A stretch of 64,000 nt of DNA from Pictodentalium vernedei (Eukaryota; Mollusca; Scaphopoda; Dentaliida; Dentaliidae): positions 179,876,927-179,940,926 of the forward strand of contig CM062295.1 of the NCBI GenBank assembly GCA_031216915.1. Reading direction: 5' to 3'. Shown here piece by piece: positions 33,708 to 45,370 of this stretch. The notes under the pieces were generated by a model. It had not been told where the DNA came from, made no database searches, and saw nothing but the letters and a program-made list of their open reading frames with translations. Numbering within the stretch: the first letter of the stretch is position 1; the number at the start of each line of letters is the position of its first letter. The translations under genes were made by a program, and so were the position numbers.

Positions 33708-34290
33708 ATATCCTCTATGTTCCTATATAATGTATCTCACAGTATCTGTTGGGCTCACTGATCTCTATACAACTAGACTGCTGGAATGTCAGCAAGAAAT
33801 GTCACAACTCAATCTGCCGCCATTACGATGGCATCAAGTCAATGAATATGGTAACTCTACAAATCGATGATGTTTGATGACATGAAAGATGTTATACTGT
33901 GTCTGTAGTCAGAGTTAACAGCTTCCACATTGTCAAACATCAAACATAAGCAAAGCATGAAAAGTAGAACACTGTATCAACTTACCACTCTCGGAACTTG
34001 TTTTTAACCCAAATATGTTGTAAATATTCCATTTGTATTACTGGAAAAATGTGCAAGCAATTTTTTTATTTTCACAGACATCAAAGTATAATCTTTAACT
34101 GGTAGAGTGCTAAATTATTTACTATTACTGTTATTTATTATTAAAAGAAAACCAATTAAAGTGGGATCCACTGTACACCAACTTGAAAATACAGTACAGC
34201 TGCCATGGACTGGTCATAAACCATGCATGGGCAGTGAAGTCCACACATGCATTTACCAGGCAATAAAATTCATCATCATCAAAATTTTAA
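33708..34290. other. No gene seen; MITE D end
   Basis: TTAACTGGTAGAGTGCTAAA at about 34096 is a solitary MITE D terminus. Nothing else recognised. Confidence 0.5.
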
Positions 34291-34533
34291 TTAACCCTTT
34301 GAACCCGAGAGGCCGTTTTTCCATTCTATGATCATGATACAACCTGGATTTATAAAGTATAGGATTTCTCAGTGAATTTGTATGGTAGATCAATCAATAT
34401 TTGCAACGTGCAGCTCCAAGGCTGCAGGTTGAAAATATTAACTGGTCTACCCCCAAATAATGAATTTGGACTCTTCCAACTGATGCCATTGAACTGGAAG
34501 ACACCATTGGGATTTCTGGATTCAAGGGGTTAA
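34291..34533. mobile_element. MITE family F
   Basis: TTAACCCTTTGAACCCGAGA left, GGATTCAAGGGGTTAA right, TTAA on both sides. Inner palindrome GCAGCTCCAAGGCTGC. Confidence 0.8.
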
Positions 34534-35284
34534 TGAAGCACTGGGTTGATTATTTCTATAATTAGTATTTGCAGTCTAATATTACTGCATCCATGGAAAT
34601 ATGACCAAAACGTGAAAAGTCACCAGTCCATGGCAACGGTGCAGTAACAGGTAATCACTGTTATAAAAAATAATGGGACTTTTGCAGTAATTTGTAGTCA
34701 CTTTTTGGCTGCCTCTGTGTGCAACCAAGTATTGACTTGGAACCACTGGTTAGCCAAGAATACTTGTACTTCAATAAGTCATACACAAAAATATCCAGGA
34801 CTGTTAGGGGTTACAATAGGTAAATGGATTTTGTTTTTCTTGTCAAAATAAATGACGTGCATTCCTTAGTGATGCCCGATTACTGCATGCCTTATTGAAC
34901 ATTTATGCTTAGTTTGTCTGAAGAGAGTTATAAATTCCCTTCAGCAATCAATGGAGACTACAGTTGAACAAATGACAAATGCCATTATGTCAATGAATGC
35001 CAATTGTCCAATTAGCTAGCCCTCAAGAGAGCTTCAATGGCTATAGCCTGATTATAAATTCAGTTGTGATTTTATTTTGCCCATGGGGTGTTCCAATACA
35101 CAGTCATAAAAAAAAACAAAAATCAAATTAACTTGGAAATGGTTCTTACCACAGCTGAATTTAAAAAAAAAAAAAAATCAAGTGAGATGGGTTGTATGCA
35201 ATTTTAATCTCAACTGTCCAAATGATCAAGTGCTAAAAACTACTGACATGGCTCTACTATAAAGGGCTTTTCAATCGAGCCATG
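34534..35284. other. No gene seen; decayed MITE E
   Basis: About 34640-34815 resembles family E (TTTTTGGCTGCCTCTGTG, CCAGGACTGTTAGGGGTTA). An A-tract lies at 35162-35176. No coding signal. Confidence 0.45.
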
Positions 35285-37150
35285 TTAACGCTTTACCCAT
35301 TGCACAGTATATCAAAATTTATCATTTTAATTAGTTTTTTTCCCCAATTTTTCAAAACATTTCAAAACAAGAGGCCCCAGGGAGCCTGAGGACGCTCACC
35401 TGACAAGGCAGACTAAATATCAACCCAGGGAATTGATTTCAACAAGTTGCATCTGCCCCTCCTAAGAAAAGCTTACACCAAATGTCCAAAGATTCTGACT
35501 GGTGGATAAAAAAAAAAATTTTTTTTAAAGAATATTCCTCATATTGAACTAAGTTATCATTCTGGCTCCCACAGGAAGCCCATATATGAACCCAGGGACT
35601 TGGCTTTAACAATCTTGAATCCCCCCCCCCCCCCCCTAAAGAAGATTTTTTAAGAAAATTCCTCATTTTGAACTAAGTTACAATTCGAGCTTCCAAAGTG
35701 AGCCCAAATATTGACCTAAGGACATGGCTTGAACAAACATGAATCTTACCCCCCTAAGAATGCTGCATACCAAATATCAAAAGCATTCTGACTGCTGGAT
35801 CTGATTTTTAAAGAAAATTCCTCATTTTGAACTAAGTTATCATTCGGCTTCCACAGTGAGCCCAAATATGAACCCAGAGACTTGGCTTGAAAAAACTTGA
35901 ATCTCAACCCCTAAGGATATTGCATGCCAAATATCAAAACATCTCGACTGCTGAATCGGAAGAAGATTTTTAAAGAAAAATTCCTCACATTGAACTAAGT
36001 TATAATTCGGGCTTCCACAGTGAGCCCAAATATGAACCCAGGGACTTGACTTTAACAAACTTGAATCCCCCCCCCTCCCCCCCCCCCCCCCCCCCCCCCC
36101 CAAGGATGCTGCACACCAAATATCAAAATATTCCGACTGCTGGATCTGAAGAAGATTTTTTTTAAGAAAATTTCTCATTTTGATCTAAGTTACAATTCGA
36201 GCTCCCACAGTGAGCCCAAATATGGACCTAGGGACATGGCTTAAACAAACTTGAATCTCACCTTCCTAAAGATGCTGCATACCAAATATCAAAACATTCC
36301 GACTGCTGGATCTGAAGAAGAAGATTTTTAAAGAAAATTCCTCAGTTTGAACTAAATTATAATTCGGGCTCCCACAGTGAGCCCAAATATGAACCCAGGG
36401 ACTTGTCTTGAACAAACTTGAATCTCACCCCCCTAAGCATGCTGCATACCCAATATCAAAAGATTCTGCCTGCTGGATCTTGAGAAGAAGATTTTTAAAG
36501 AAATTTGCCTGAAATGCACTAAGTTGAAATTCAGGCTCCTACACTGAGCCCAAATATGAACCCAGGGGGCCGATTTGTACAAACTTGAGTCAAATCCACT
36601 CCACAATGTTGGATAAAAAATATCAAAAGATTCTGCCCGCTGAATCTGGAGAAGAAGATTTTTTAAGAAATTTGCCTGAAATGCACTAAGTTCAAATTCG
36701 GACTTCTATAGTGAGCTCAAATATGAATCCAGGGGGCCAATTTGAACAAACTTGAATCTGACCCCCCCCCTAGAGATGATGTATACCAAATAGGAAAGAA
36801 TTCATCACAAGATTTTTTTTTGAATTTTGGAAAGAAATTCATGGGTGCTATCCGAGTTATGCCCCTTGAGGTGCCCCCTGTGGGTGCGGCAAGTTTATTT
36901 GTACAAGTTTGAATTGACATATGATAGGGAACATGCACACCAAATTTGGTTCAATTTGATCCAGTAGTTTGTGAGGAGTAGTCGATAATGTAAAACCATA
37001 TCAAGTGACCCGTCTTTGGAACTCATTTGAACAAGCTTGTTCCAGTGAGGGGGAGGGTCACATGATATGGTTTTGTTGAAATTGTTGGAAAAATATATTT
37101 TTTTCAACTGCTCAATTTACACAGGTGATTTGTTAGGTAAAATTGTTTAA
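35285..37150. mobile_element. MITE family C split by an insertion
   Basis: Left half 35285-35368 (TTAACGCTTTACCCATTGC to ATTTCAAAACA); right half from about 36989 (AAACCATATCAAGTGACC, core GGAACTCATTTGAACAAGC, to TTGTTAGGTAAA). The 1.6 kb between them is a separate tandem-repeat element. Confidence 0.78.
35369..36988. mobile_element. Tandem-repeat element inside MITE C
   Basis: Begins CAAGAGGCCCCAGGGAGCCT followed by GAGGACGCTCACCTG, a start I recall as common in mollusc repeat DNA (memory, unchecked). Nine or so units of about 150 bp follow, sharing GAGCCCAAATATGAACCCAG and CCAAATATCAAAACATTC, with C runs at 35620, 36067 and 36764. No Helitron-type CTRR hairpin is visible at the right end; class unknown. 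Confidence 0.6.
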
Positions 37151-37167
37151 AAATTTCAATGAACATG

Positions 37168-39402
37168 TCAATGACACTGCAGCTCAACTTGTCCAAGAAG
37201 GGACTGAACTGAACTGAATAAAGATCCAGTAATGCCAAGTCATTCACTAAAGTTTCTACAGAAAAGACATCATACAAAGCTACGTATGAAATCTCCAAAA
37301 ATGCCGCTCAGGATCACCGATCCAATGTCGAGTTGTGACAACAGTTCCTCGCACCAAGGCCAACACACCTATGAAGTTTCATGACTCTAGGTTGAACCAC
37401 TATCAAGTTCTCATCCGGAAACCAATTGTTGCGATATACTATGTTCAAGGTCACTGTGACCTTGACCTTTGACCTGGTGAGTCCAACATCAATAGGGTTC
37501 TTCCTCGCACCAAGGCCAACACGCCTGTAAAGTTTCATGACTCTAGGTTGAACCACTATCAAGTTATCATCTGGAAACCAATTGTTGCGATATACTATGT
37601 TAAAGTTCACTGTGACCTTGACCTTTGATCTGGTGAGTCCAAGATCAATAGAGTTCTTCCTCGCACCAAGGCCAACCCACCTATGAAGTTTCATGAATGT
37701 AGGTTGAACTACTATCAAGTTATCATCCGGAAAGGAATTGTTGCGATTTACTATGTTCAAGGTCACATTGACCTTGACCTTTGACGTAGTGAATCCAAAA
37801 TCAATAGGGTTCTTCCCCTCACCAAGGCCAATCTACCTATGAAGTTTCATGAATGTGAGTTGAACCATTATCAAGTTATCATCCGGAAACCAATTGTTTA
37901 AGATTTACTACGTTCAAGGTCACTGTGACCTTGACCTTCGACGTAGCATGTCCAAAATCAATAGGGTTCTTCCTCCCACCAAGACCAACCTACGTATGAA
38001 GTTTAATGAATGTGAGTTGAACTACTATCAAGTTATCATCCGGAAACCAATTGTTTACGCCCGCCCGCCCGCCATTCACCAAACTATAAGTCGAGTTTGA
38101 CTTCGTCACAACTCGACTAAAAATCAGCTGAGGGGTGGGGCCTGTTGGGTATACTAATGGAATTGTTGACAATTAATATGTCAAATCCAAGATGGCCGGT
38201 GGCGGCCATCTTTTTCAACAAAACGCAGAAAACTTTGATAACTCCATCTAGACATCATACCAAAGTTATATAAAATCTGAAAAAGATCAGGTGTGAGGAG
38301 TGGCCTGTTGGGTCTGCTAATGGAGTTGCTGACAATTGATATGCCAAATCCAAGACGGTCACTGCCAGCCATGTTTTTCAACAAAATTCAAAAAAATTTG
38401 ATAGCTCCCATCTAGGCATCACACCAAAGCAACATATGAAATTTAAAAAAGATGGGGTGAGGGATGTGGCCTGTAGGGTGTGCTAATGGGATTGTTGACA
38501 ATTTATATGCCAAATCCAAGCTGGCCACTGGTGGCCACGTTTTTCAACGAAATTCAGAAAACTTTGATGGCTCCCATCTAGACATCACACCAAAGCTATA
38601 TATAAAATTCAAAAAAGATCAGGTGAGAGATGCAGCCTGCAGGGTGTGCTAATGGAATTGTTGACAACGTATATATCCAAATCCAAAATGGTTGTTGGCA
38701 ACCATGTTTTTCAACAAAATTCAGAAATATTTAATAGCTCCCATTTATAATTAGACATCACACCAAAGTTACATATGAAATTTGAAAAAGATTGGGTGAG
38801 AGATGCAGCCGTTTGGAAGTGCTAATGGAAATGTTGACAATTTATATGCCATATCTAAGATTTGAGTGTTTCGACAAAATTTGGTAGCTCCCATCCAGAC
38901 ATTGCCCAAAGCCACATATCAAATTTTGTACTAATCAGGTGAAAGCCATGGCCTGGAGGGTGTACTAAAGGAATTGTTAGACAATTAATATCCAAATCCA
39001 AGATGGCTGCTAGCAGCCATGTTTTTCAACAAAATTCAGAAAAATTCAATAGCACACATCTAGACATTACGCCAAGGCTACATATGAAATTTCTAAAAGA
39101 TTGTGTGAGAGATGCAACCTGTAGGGTGTGCTAATGGAATTACTGACAATTTATATGCCAAATCTGAGCTGGCCAATGGCGGCCATGTTTTTTAGTGAAA
39201 TTCAGAAAAATTTGATAGCTTCCATCTAGACACTGCCCCAAAGCTACATATGAAATTTGGGACTGATCGGTTGAGAGCTGCAGCCTGTAGGTTGTGCTAA
39301 AGGAACTGCGGATGAACAGACACATGGACATATGTATGGATGAACAACGGATCAAAACCGATCCCAATAGCTCATATTTGATGTTGTCAAGTTGAGCTAA
39401 TA
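37168..39402 (+). mobile_element. Pearl-like Helitron H3, host of H4
   Basis: 5' end TCAATGACACTGCAGCTCAA CTTG, 3' end TTGATGTTGTCAAGTTGAGC followed by TAA: a subterminal inverted repeat AGCTCAACTTG / CAAGTTGAGCT with CTAA. Core units of about 155-230 bp (AAATTCAGAAA, CATCTAGACATCACACCAAA) run from 38150 to 39290, then a GGATGAACAGACACATGGAC stretch. The first core unit (37260-37320) is separated from the rest by H4. Confidence 0.75.
37321..38120 (+). mobile_element. Pearl-like Helitron H4 nested in H3
   Basis: 5' end TCCAATGTCGAGTTGTGAC; 3' end GACTTCGTCACAACTCGACT followed by AA. The arms GTCGAGTTGTGAC and GTCACAACTCGAC are exact complements. The core is about five units of roughly 145 bp with ACTATCAAGTTATCATCCGG and CAAGGTCACTGTGACCTTGA. 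Confidence 0.8.
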
Positions 39403-39566
39403 AAACCATATCAAGTGACCCTTCATTGGAACGACCTCAGCAAGCTCGTTCCAGTGAGGGACATCCAATGGTTTTGTTGAAATTTTTTTTAAAATATATT
39501 TTTTCCAATTGCTCAATTTGTAAATTATGCATGCAGATGTAGCTGATTTGTTAGGTAAATGGTTAA
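39401..39566. mobile_element. MITE family C, right half
   Basis: Starts abruptly at AAAACCATATCAAGTGACCC directly after H3 and ends GTTAGGTAAATGGTTAA. Only a short AAAAATTTCAA remains left of H3 (near 37150), so H3 may sit in this MITE. Confidence 0.65.
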
Positions 39567-40192
39567 TCTTAGCACTCGACCACAATATGCATTAGTCTGT
39601 TTGCTCAGCAGAACATTTTATCTAAAATTGTTTTCTTACAATGGTCGTAACAAAGCAATATTTATGAACAAAATATTCCAGAACTACGACTCCCTTTGAT
39701 GAACATGGCATATGAAAAAAAAAGATTCATGTTACAAATAACCTTTAAAAAATAATTTAGCACTCTTCCAGTTAGCCAAATGATAGGTCAGTTTAGACAA
39801 AAACTCTTCTCTATTATGACAACCAAACCAATTGTTGAAAAAACTATTCCTGTAAATTCTTTCAAAACATAAAACATGAAGTGCAGCAAAACAAACTTCC
39901 TGAGATTGTTCCAATGAGAAGATATAGTTTAAAGATTGGAACAAGAAAATTTGAGTCCGCACCCAAGCTTTGATGTCCAGTACAGACCAACCAACACACA
40001 GACCAACAGATAGACACTCAGACAAACTGACCATCATTCCAACATACAGAGTTGCCTGTTGCAGCTAAAATTCTAAAAACTGTATAAGATATTTGCTTAT
40101 GATACTTTTATACTTTGAAACAAAAAGTAAGATCATACTTTAATGACAAAAAGAGTAAAGAATCGAGGTTTGCTATGCATGAAAAGTAGAAA
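39567..40192. other. No gene; MITE D right end
   Basis: TAATTTAGCACTCTTCCAGTTA near 39753-39775 matches the right end of MITE D; its left end is unclear. Nothing else recognised. Confidence 0.45.
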
Positions 40193-40360
40193 CTGTCTTG
40201 AGAGACCACCCTTTTTGCCAGGGAAAAGTGGTCTCTTAAAACAGGTGGGCTTTCAAGACTGGTCCATTACAGAGTAAAACAACCCAATAGCACATGGTCA
40301 GAGTGGTCTCTCAAGACAGGTGGTCTCTTACGAAAGTGGTCTCTCAAAACAGGTTTTACT
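40193..40360 (+). repeat. Minisatellite GTGGTCTCTCAAGACAG
   Basis: Five to six degenerate units of about 17-20 bp (GTGGTCTCTTAAAACAG, GTGGTCTCTCAAGACAG, GTGGTCTCTCAAAACAG). Confidence 0.75.
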
Positions 40361-40535
40361 GAACTTCCCCAACTCATGCGTGAAAAACTCATCGGTATAC
40401 TAATAAAAACACAAGATTCTTTTTTTCTGTGCAGTTGAGAAAAATAATTTTCAATAGGGCCATCAAGGATTCATTCAAAACACAAATGATTAGCTTGTTG
40501 TCTACCATTTTCCCTTCCTATGTATTACACCGACA

Positions 40536-40828
40536 GAGACAAGAGCTATTGCTGAAGGCAATTCATACCCCAACTGCAGTGCTGGACCGACGAAGCATAA
40601 ATGAATTAAGGACCGTAACTCTGTTGAGAAAATGCAGGCAACTTTTTTATCATATGTGCAGGAGTGGCTTGTCATAAGGATCTCTCACACCAAATTTAAT
40701 TGAAATCCATCCACTCACTGGTAAGATATCGCTATGGACGGATGGATGGACGGACAGATGGACAGACAGATGCATGGACACATGTAATCCAGTATACTTC
40801 CAATTCTCTTTGTGAGTGGGGGTACAAA
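40536..40828 (+). mobile_element. Short Pearl-like element
   Basis: 5' ACAAGAGCTATTGCTGAAGG with CATACCCCAACTGCAGTGC; then GGACGGATGGATGGACGGAC microsatellite at about 40735-40785; 3' TTGTGAGTGGGGGTACAA. Subterminal arms TACCCCAACT and AGTGGGGGTA pair. Confidence 0.72.
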
Positions 40829-40911
40829 AATGTTAGTCACTTAGTATTTCATACACAACAATCCCAAATGGGTTGAAATTGTTTAAGATTAAAAATTTAA
40901 TAAGAATTTAT

Positions 40912-41123
40912 TTAAACCTCTGCACACTGTTGCAGAAATATCATAATTTCAAGAAGCAAGTTTTTCCCATCTTACAACTAGGAATTGGAACAATTCAGTC
41001 TTGTTTGACAGAGCTCATTGAGCTCTGTCAAACAAGATTGAATTGGCCAAATTCCCCAATACATTATGGGAAATATCTAGTTTTGAAATGACAGTGTTTT
41101 GACATCAGTATGAGGAGGATTAA
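40912..41123. mobile_element. MITE family G
   Basis: TTAAACCTCTGCACACTG left, CAGTATGAGGAGGATTAA right. Central hairpin AATCTTGTTTGACAGAGCTC type: CAGTCTTGTTTGACAGAGCT pairs with AGCTCTGTCAAACAAGATTG. Confidence 0.82.
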
Positions 41124-41493
41124 AAGGGAAACACCATAGAACAAACTTTCGAATCAGGTTCGACAGTTCTATTGAATTGCCGTAGGCGACAATTTGGTTG
41201 ACTTAATATTGAGTATTGCCCTTCTATCAAATTGATTCTCTGTATGTCCCACTTGGGATATATCAAGTTTCACAACATATTCTCAATAATTTACAGCTGA
41301 ACATATAATAAATATCGATATGTCACAGATATAACCATCTCAGCCAACTGCTTTTACATGATGTTGAATTTCACATGTATATGGAAACGGTAAAAAATCC
41401 CTGCCACATTGTGACAGAAGAAAAAGCCTACAAATGGCAAATCTTTTTCAACATTAGCCATAAACATATATGTAGTAGTGCTCGCTACAGTAT
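41124..41493. other. No gene seen
   Basis: No repeat or coding signal recognised. Confidence 0.45.
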
Positions 41494-42065
41494 TTAATCC
41501 CCTGCACACTGATGTCAAAGTCAAAATACCCAAATTTTAAGCAGCATAATGCAACTAGGAATTTAGCCAATTCAATCTTGTTTGGCAGAGCTCAGTGAGC
41601 TGTCAAAAAAGACTGAATGGGTTTGTTTGTTTGTTTTACCGGGGTTTAATAACACTTTCGACAGCAAGGATCGCATTGTGTCGGACAGGTTATGGATGGA
41701 GAAAGGCAGAACACCTTGAGAGAACCACTGAGCAATGGCAGGCAACTGTCAGACTCCCCAACATACTAAGACTCCCCAACATACTAACTCTGCAGAAGGA
41801 GAGTCAACAGTGGTTGAAGGCAAGTGCACCATCGACATGCAGTACACCTTAGTACACAATGTTACTAGGCCCCCACGTGGGCAGCTAGATTGAAGTATCT
41901 TGTCCATTTACCGCTGGTTAGGATCAAACTGTTGACCTTTTGGTTTGACATGCAATGCTCTAACTGCTATGCCACCACTCTCACCAAATCAATTGTTTAA
42001 ATTGCTGGTTGCATTATGGGAAAAATTTGCAGTTTGAAATTTTGACACTAGTGTGAGAAGCTTAA
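41494..42065. mobile_element. MITE family G split by SINE S1
   Basis: TTAATCCCCTGCACACTGATG left and AGTGTGAGAAGCTTAA right, with hairpin arm CAATCTTGTTTGGCAGAGCT. The stretch 41622-41992 between the halves is a SINE. Confidence 0.75.
41622..41992 (-). mobile_element. SINE S1 with tRNA-like head
   Basis: Reverse orientation. The head, read on the minus strand, is GGTGGCATAGCAGTTAGAGC (box A-like) with GTCAACAGTTTGATCCT (box B-like), a different tRNA sequence from the 62214 copy. Tail type 2 (GTTTAATAACACTTTCGAC). Confidence 0.72.
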
Positions 42066-42068
42066 CCA

Positions 42069-42303
42069 TTAAGGGCCTAATTCCGACTTTGATAACATTT
42101 TTTTGCAACAGAACAGGTGCCCCTATATACATGGGTTAACTTACAAGTTACATTCAAAGTACCTTTGTAGTTGTTTTTAGGCAAGTCTTGGCTACCTATT
42201 TAGGCAGCCAAGACTTGTCAAAAACACAGCAGCAAAGCCACAGGATGTCAACTATCGAAGTGAAGCAAATATATGTAAAAATCTCTAGGCCCTTAAGGGT
42301 CAA
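42069..42303. mobile_element. MITE family E
   Basis: TTAAGGGCCTAATTCCGAC left, CTAGGCCCTTAAGGGTCAA right; hairpin CTTGGCTACCTATTTAGGCA GCC. Confidence 0.78.
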
Positions 42304-43194
42304 AAGCAACTGACTACTTTGTGTTCAGAATGCATAATAATCTACAAAATGAATATTCTGTCATAAATGAAGAGACAATATTTAGCGTTCATTCAAATCA
42401 GTGATAATTCTTTGCAATCTTAATTCCTCAATTGGAAGGACTGATAAATATTTGTTTTCTTCCATTGACAGGTCACCTGAATAATTCTTTGGCGCCAAGA
42501 CCCAATTAAGCTTCGCAAATAAACTGCTACTTACTCCAAAAGTTTTTTATTGTTAAAATGCCCACTTCCAACTCTCGGTGAACTGTACGGCCCATGAAAA
42601 GCTGTTGCAACATGTAACCTTCTGGAAACCATTCAAACAATAATTAAATTATACAGACAATGGTTTCGAGGCAAGTCTTGGCTGCCCATGGGGAAATATT
42701 AAGGGGCCTGTTGGGAATGCAGGGCACATATCCCCCCCCCCCCCCACCCTAAAAAAAAAATGCTACATCCATTTGCTAAAGACAGGTTGTTGTGCAACAT
42801 TCCATAAGAAAACAAAGGTAGAATATTTGATTATTTAGTTAGTTTTTGAGACACTTCATACACACAGAGTGACATTGTGCATTTCTTTTAGTGATTGAGG
42901 AAAAAGAAAGTGCAAAAAAAGACAAATGCAGTAACTATGTATTAGAATTTCATACTTGTCAAATGTACACAAGCAGGGCATGAAACCATTTTGAATTTGA
43001 TATACACACTTTATTATCATAATTGTCAAAACCTTGAGTAGACTGTGCCAACATTCTATCATGCTCAACCGGCAGAGCTAAACTACTTTTCAATGGTCTT
43101 ATGTAACTTGAATATTTTGTTTCAAAGATATCACACTACCATGAAACGGAGACTTAGTTTAGCAATATAATAGTTATTGCTCTCAACTAAATGT
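42304..43194. other. No gene seen; poly-C run
   Basis: A C run at about 42731-42746 and a short family E-like arm (GGCAAGTCTTGGCTGCCC, 42671). A 70-codon frame has no motif. Confidence 0.45.
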
Positions 43195-43627
43195 TTTATT
43201 GCAATTTATTAGAGTGCTACTTTGACACTCTCCAATAAATTGTAACAAAGTGATTTCACATTACCTCTGAACCCGCTAAGTATTTTTAGCATATTTTTCA
43301 TCAAATCTAGTCATGGCTGCTTTACAGCAGCCATGACTAGGTTTGATGAAAAATTCATCTTAATTTAACTTGAGAAATCATTGGTCAAAAAGTCCATTCA
43401 GTTCAAAAGGCAGAAATTTTGTTAAATATGTCCAAATTATACATATATCAGTCACAAGAGCTTTTGAGTGCTGGGCAGGAATATCCGCCAGCAGCATGCA
43501 AGGAGTTAATATTGTTTTCTTCTGCTGAACAAACCAGAAATTAGTCAAATAGTATAAAGCCACTATTATGGCTTTCAGCATTTTTCAGTACAGCTCTGAT
43601 AGTGGCTTCTAGCACTCAACCAGTTAC
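43195..43627. mobile_element. MITE D remnant enclosing MITE B
   Basis: Left: hairpin TTTATTAGAGTGCTACTTTG / CTCCAATAAA. Right: GTGGCTTCTAGCACTCAACC AGTTA. MITE B lies between them. Confidence 0.5.
43268..43509. mobile_element. MITE family B
   Basis: Inverted relative to 20613: hairpin TCATCAAATCTAGTCATGGC near 43310, right end GCCAGCAGCATGCAAGGAGT then TAA. The left TTAA is lost (ACCCGCTAAGTATTT). Confidence 0.75.
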
Positions 43628-43697
43628 TTGATAGTATATGAATGACTCTGATTAGTTGCCGATTGTGACCTCTCAACCAAAGGTATAATTTTATATT

Positions 43698-43870
43698 TTC
43701 ATTTATTGGGGTTTTAGGTCACTTGCTATAGCTATAGCCATATTAGTTTATTTCCTGGAGTTTCAGTTCACTTTCAGTATTCATTCACCCCAGTCACTGG
43801 TAACTGGGTCCTATTTTACCACTCCGACAGAACATGTTTATCGAAGTAAACATGCACTGCACTACCGCCC
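43698..43870 (-). mobile_element. SINE S2, diverged
   Basis: TTTATTGGGGTTTTAGGTCAC start; CAGTCACTGGTAACTGGGTC and ATCGAAGTAAACATGCACTG match the S2 body; the middle is rearranged. Confidence 0.6.
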
Positions 43871-44530
43871 ATGAAAAAATCCATTATCTCGACCTCAACC
43901 CCAATATACTTTATGTTTAGATAGGCATTTGTTTATGATTATGCTACCCATTTTTGGGGACTCTCAACCAAAGACTACCATGTTCTATTAGACCCGTAAT
44001 GCAGATATGCAGATATTGTCTAAAACAGTGAGCAAATTCTTCTCCACTTGCAGAGGTTCTCTCGGGGAATAATAAGTAGGATGCTTAGATTTTGATATCA
44101 CTGCATATATTTGGCATTGGGGAGGTTTAATTGAAATTAAAACACTGCACTGCACTGCATATAACAAAAAGAATACCAAGTGGATTTGACTAGGTACAGT
44201 GACTGCAAGGAAATATAATTTTACGTGAATGGCTTTTAGCCACTTGTAAAGACTGAAGATTTCCTTGCTGTCATTCATGAGATCATTCTGATATCTACTC
44301 AAACAACTGTAGGGTGTCCTCTGTATGTAAATCTCAAATTTTGGGTTGAATTTAATACTGAATTGAACCAGACAGAGGATTTCACATCAAATTCAAACCC
44401 GACTCTTCAAGTTGTAAATATTGCACCTTCTTACAACCGTAAATATTGCCAATCTTCATTCAAGCATTGTATTCATCAACAAGTTGTCTGACTGGGCAAG
44501 TCAATAAACTTAGATGTGAGTCTTCCATGG
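43871..44530. other. No gene seen
   Basis: A 104-codon minus-strand frame (43988-44302) has no recognised motif. Confidence 0.4.
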
Positions 44531-44802
44531 AAGACGTGTGTCGCCTGCACTATATTTTAATATTTCAGACAGAATTCTAAGTGGAAAAAGGGTATAACTC
44601 TGGAAAAAATACAGCGGATCAAAAAATAAAATAGGAGGTGCACAATGCCATTATGTGATAAAGAATCACTGAAAGTTTCATCAAAATCCATTCATAGGTT
44701 AAAGAGGAGTGGCGGATAAGAGAAAGTGTGACGCGGACGATGATGCAAGACGACAAAAGTAATCCCTATATGTCACTCCCCACTTCGAGGGGCAGGCGAC
44801 AC
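44531..44802 (+). mobile_element. Short Pearl-like element
   Basis: Subterminal arms GTGTCGCCTGC (44531) and GCAGGCGACAC (44792) are exact complements. GGTATAACTCTGGAAAAAA type text and TTCATCAAAATCCATTCATA are usual in these elements. No tandem core. Confidence 0.6.
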
Positions 44803-44857
44803 AAAAATGTGGAATATTCCAGAATGGGATCAAAGTAGTTTTAGAAGGGAAACCTAC

Positions 44858-44921
44858 TTGAGCTCTTCTTCTATCATCAGGTCTCCTGTATAGGAGACCT
44901 GATGATAGAAAGAAGAGTTCA
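44858..44921. repeat. Hairpin, ~30-nt arms
   Basis: CTATCATCAGGTCTCCTG pairs with TAGGAGACCTGATGATAG; the outer TTGAGCTCTTCTT pairs with AAGAAGAGTTCAA. Confidence 0.88.
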
Positions 44922-45162
44922 AATGGAGACACTCGGAATAATCATGAAAAAATCTTGCGGATTCGAAAATTTCTGAATCAGCATACTTCCAATCAAATTG
45001 AATCGAATCATTGAGATAATTTCAAACCAAATCGAATTTCAAAAGCTGTGCAGGGCACAAACCCCTCTGTCTACTCTATTTTCTATTTGATTTTTCGACC
45101 ACTGAATCCTCTATTTACAGAATGCGTCTTCCATGACTGTTCAATGAAATGGATTCCTTATT

Positions 45163-45370
45163 GAGATTTAAATTCACTTTTAGCATCTTTGGCTATGTCA
45201 TGATGATAACACAAATATAAAATCAAGTTTACCAATCAAGTGTGACTATGTTGACTGAATCAGAGAGCTTGCACATCAAGAATTGGTTACTGGGTCCAAT
45301 TACATCAGGGCAGCAAAAAATCTGTACTTAACAAACTGCTCTACTTCCTGGGATTCCCAAGGATACTGAC
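45163..45370 (-). mobile_element. SINE S2, variant
   Basis: Keeps TTTAGCATCTTTGGCTATGT, AAAATCAAGTTTACCAATCA and CTACTTCCTGGGATTCCCAA. The middle (CACATCAAGAATTGGTTACT) matches 58300-58500, defining a sub-variant. Confidence 0.6.

Noticed and set aside
35439-36178. Frames with MRNFLKK repeats as a gene family
   Set aside because: Translation of the tandem units of the element at 35369-36988.
37314-37766. 150-codon frame with repeated peptide (PDDNLIVVQP) as a repeat protein gene
   Set aside because: The peptide repeat is simply the ~145-bp tandem core of Pearl-like element H4 translated.
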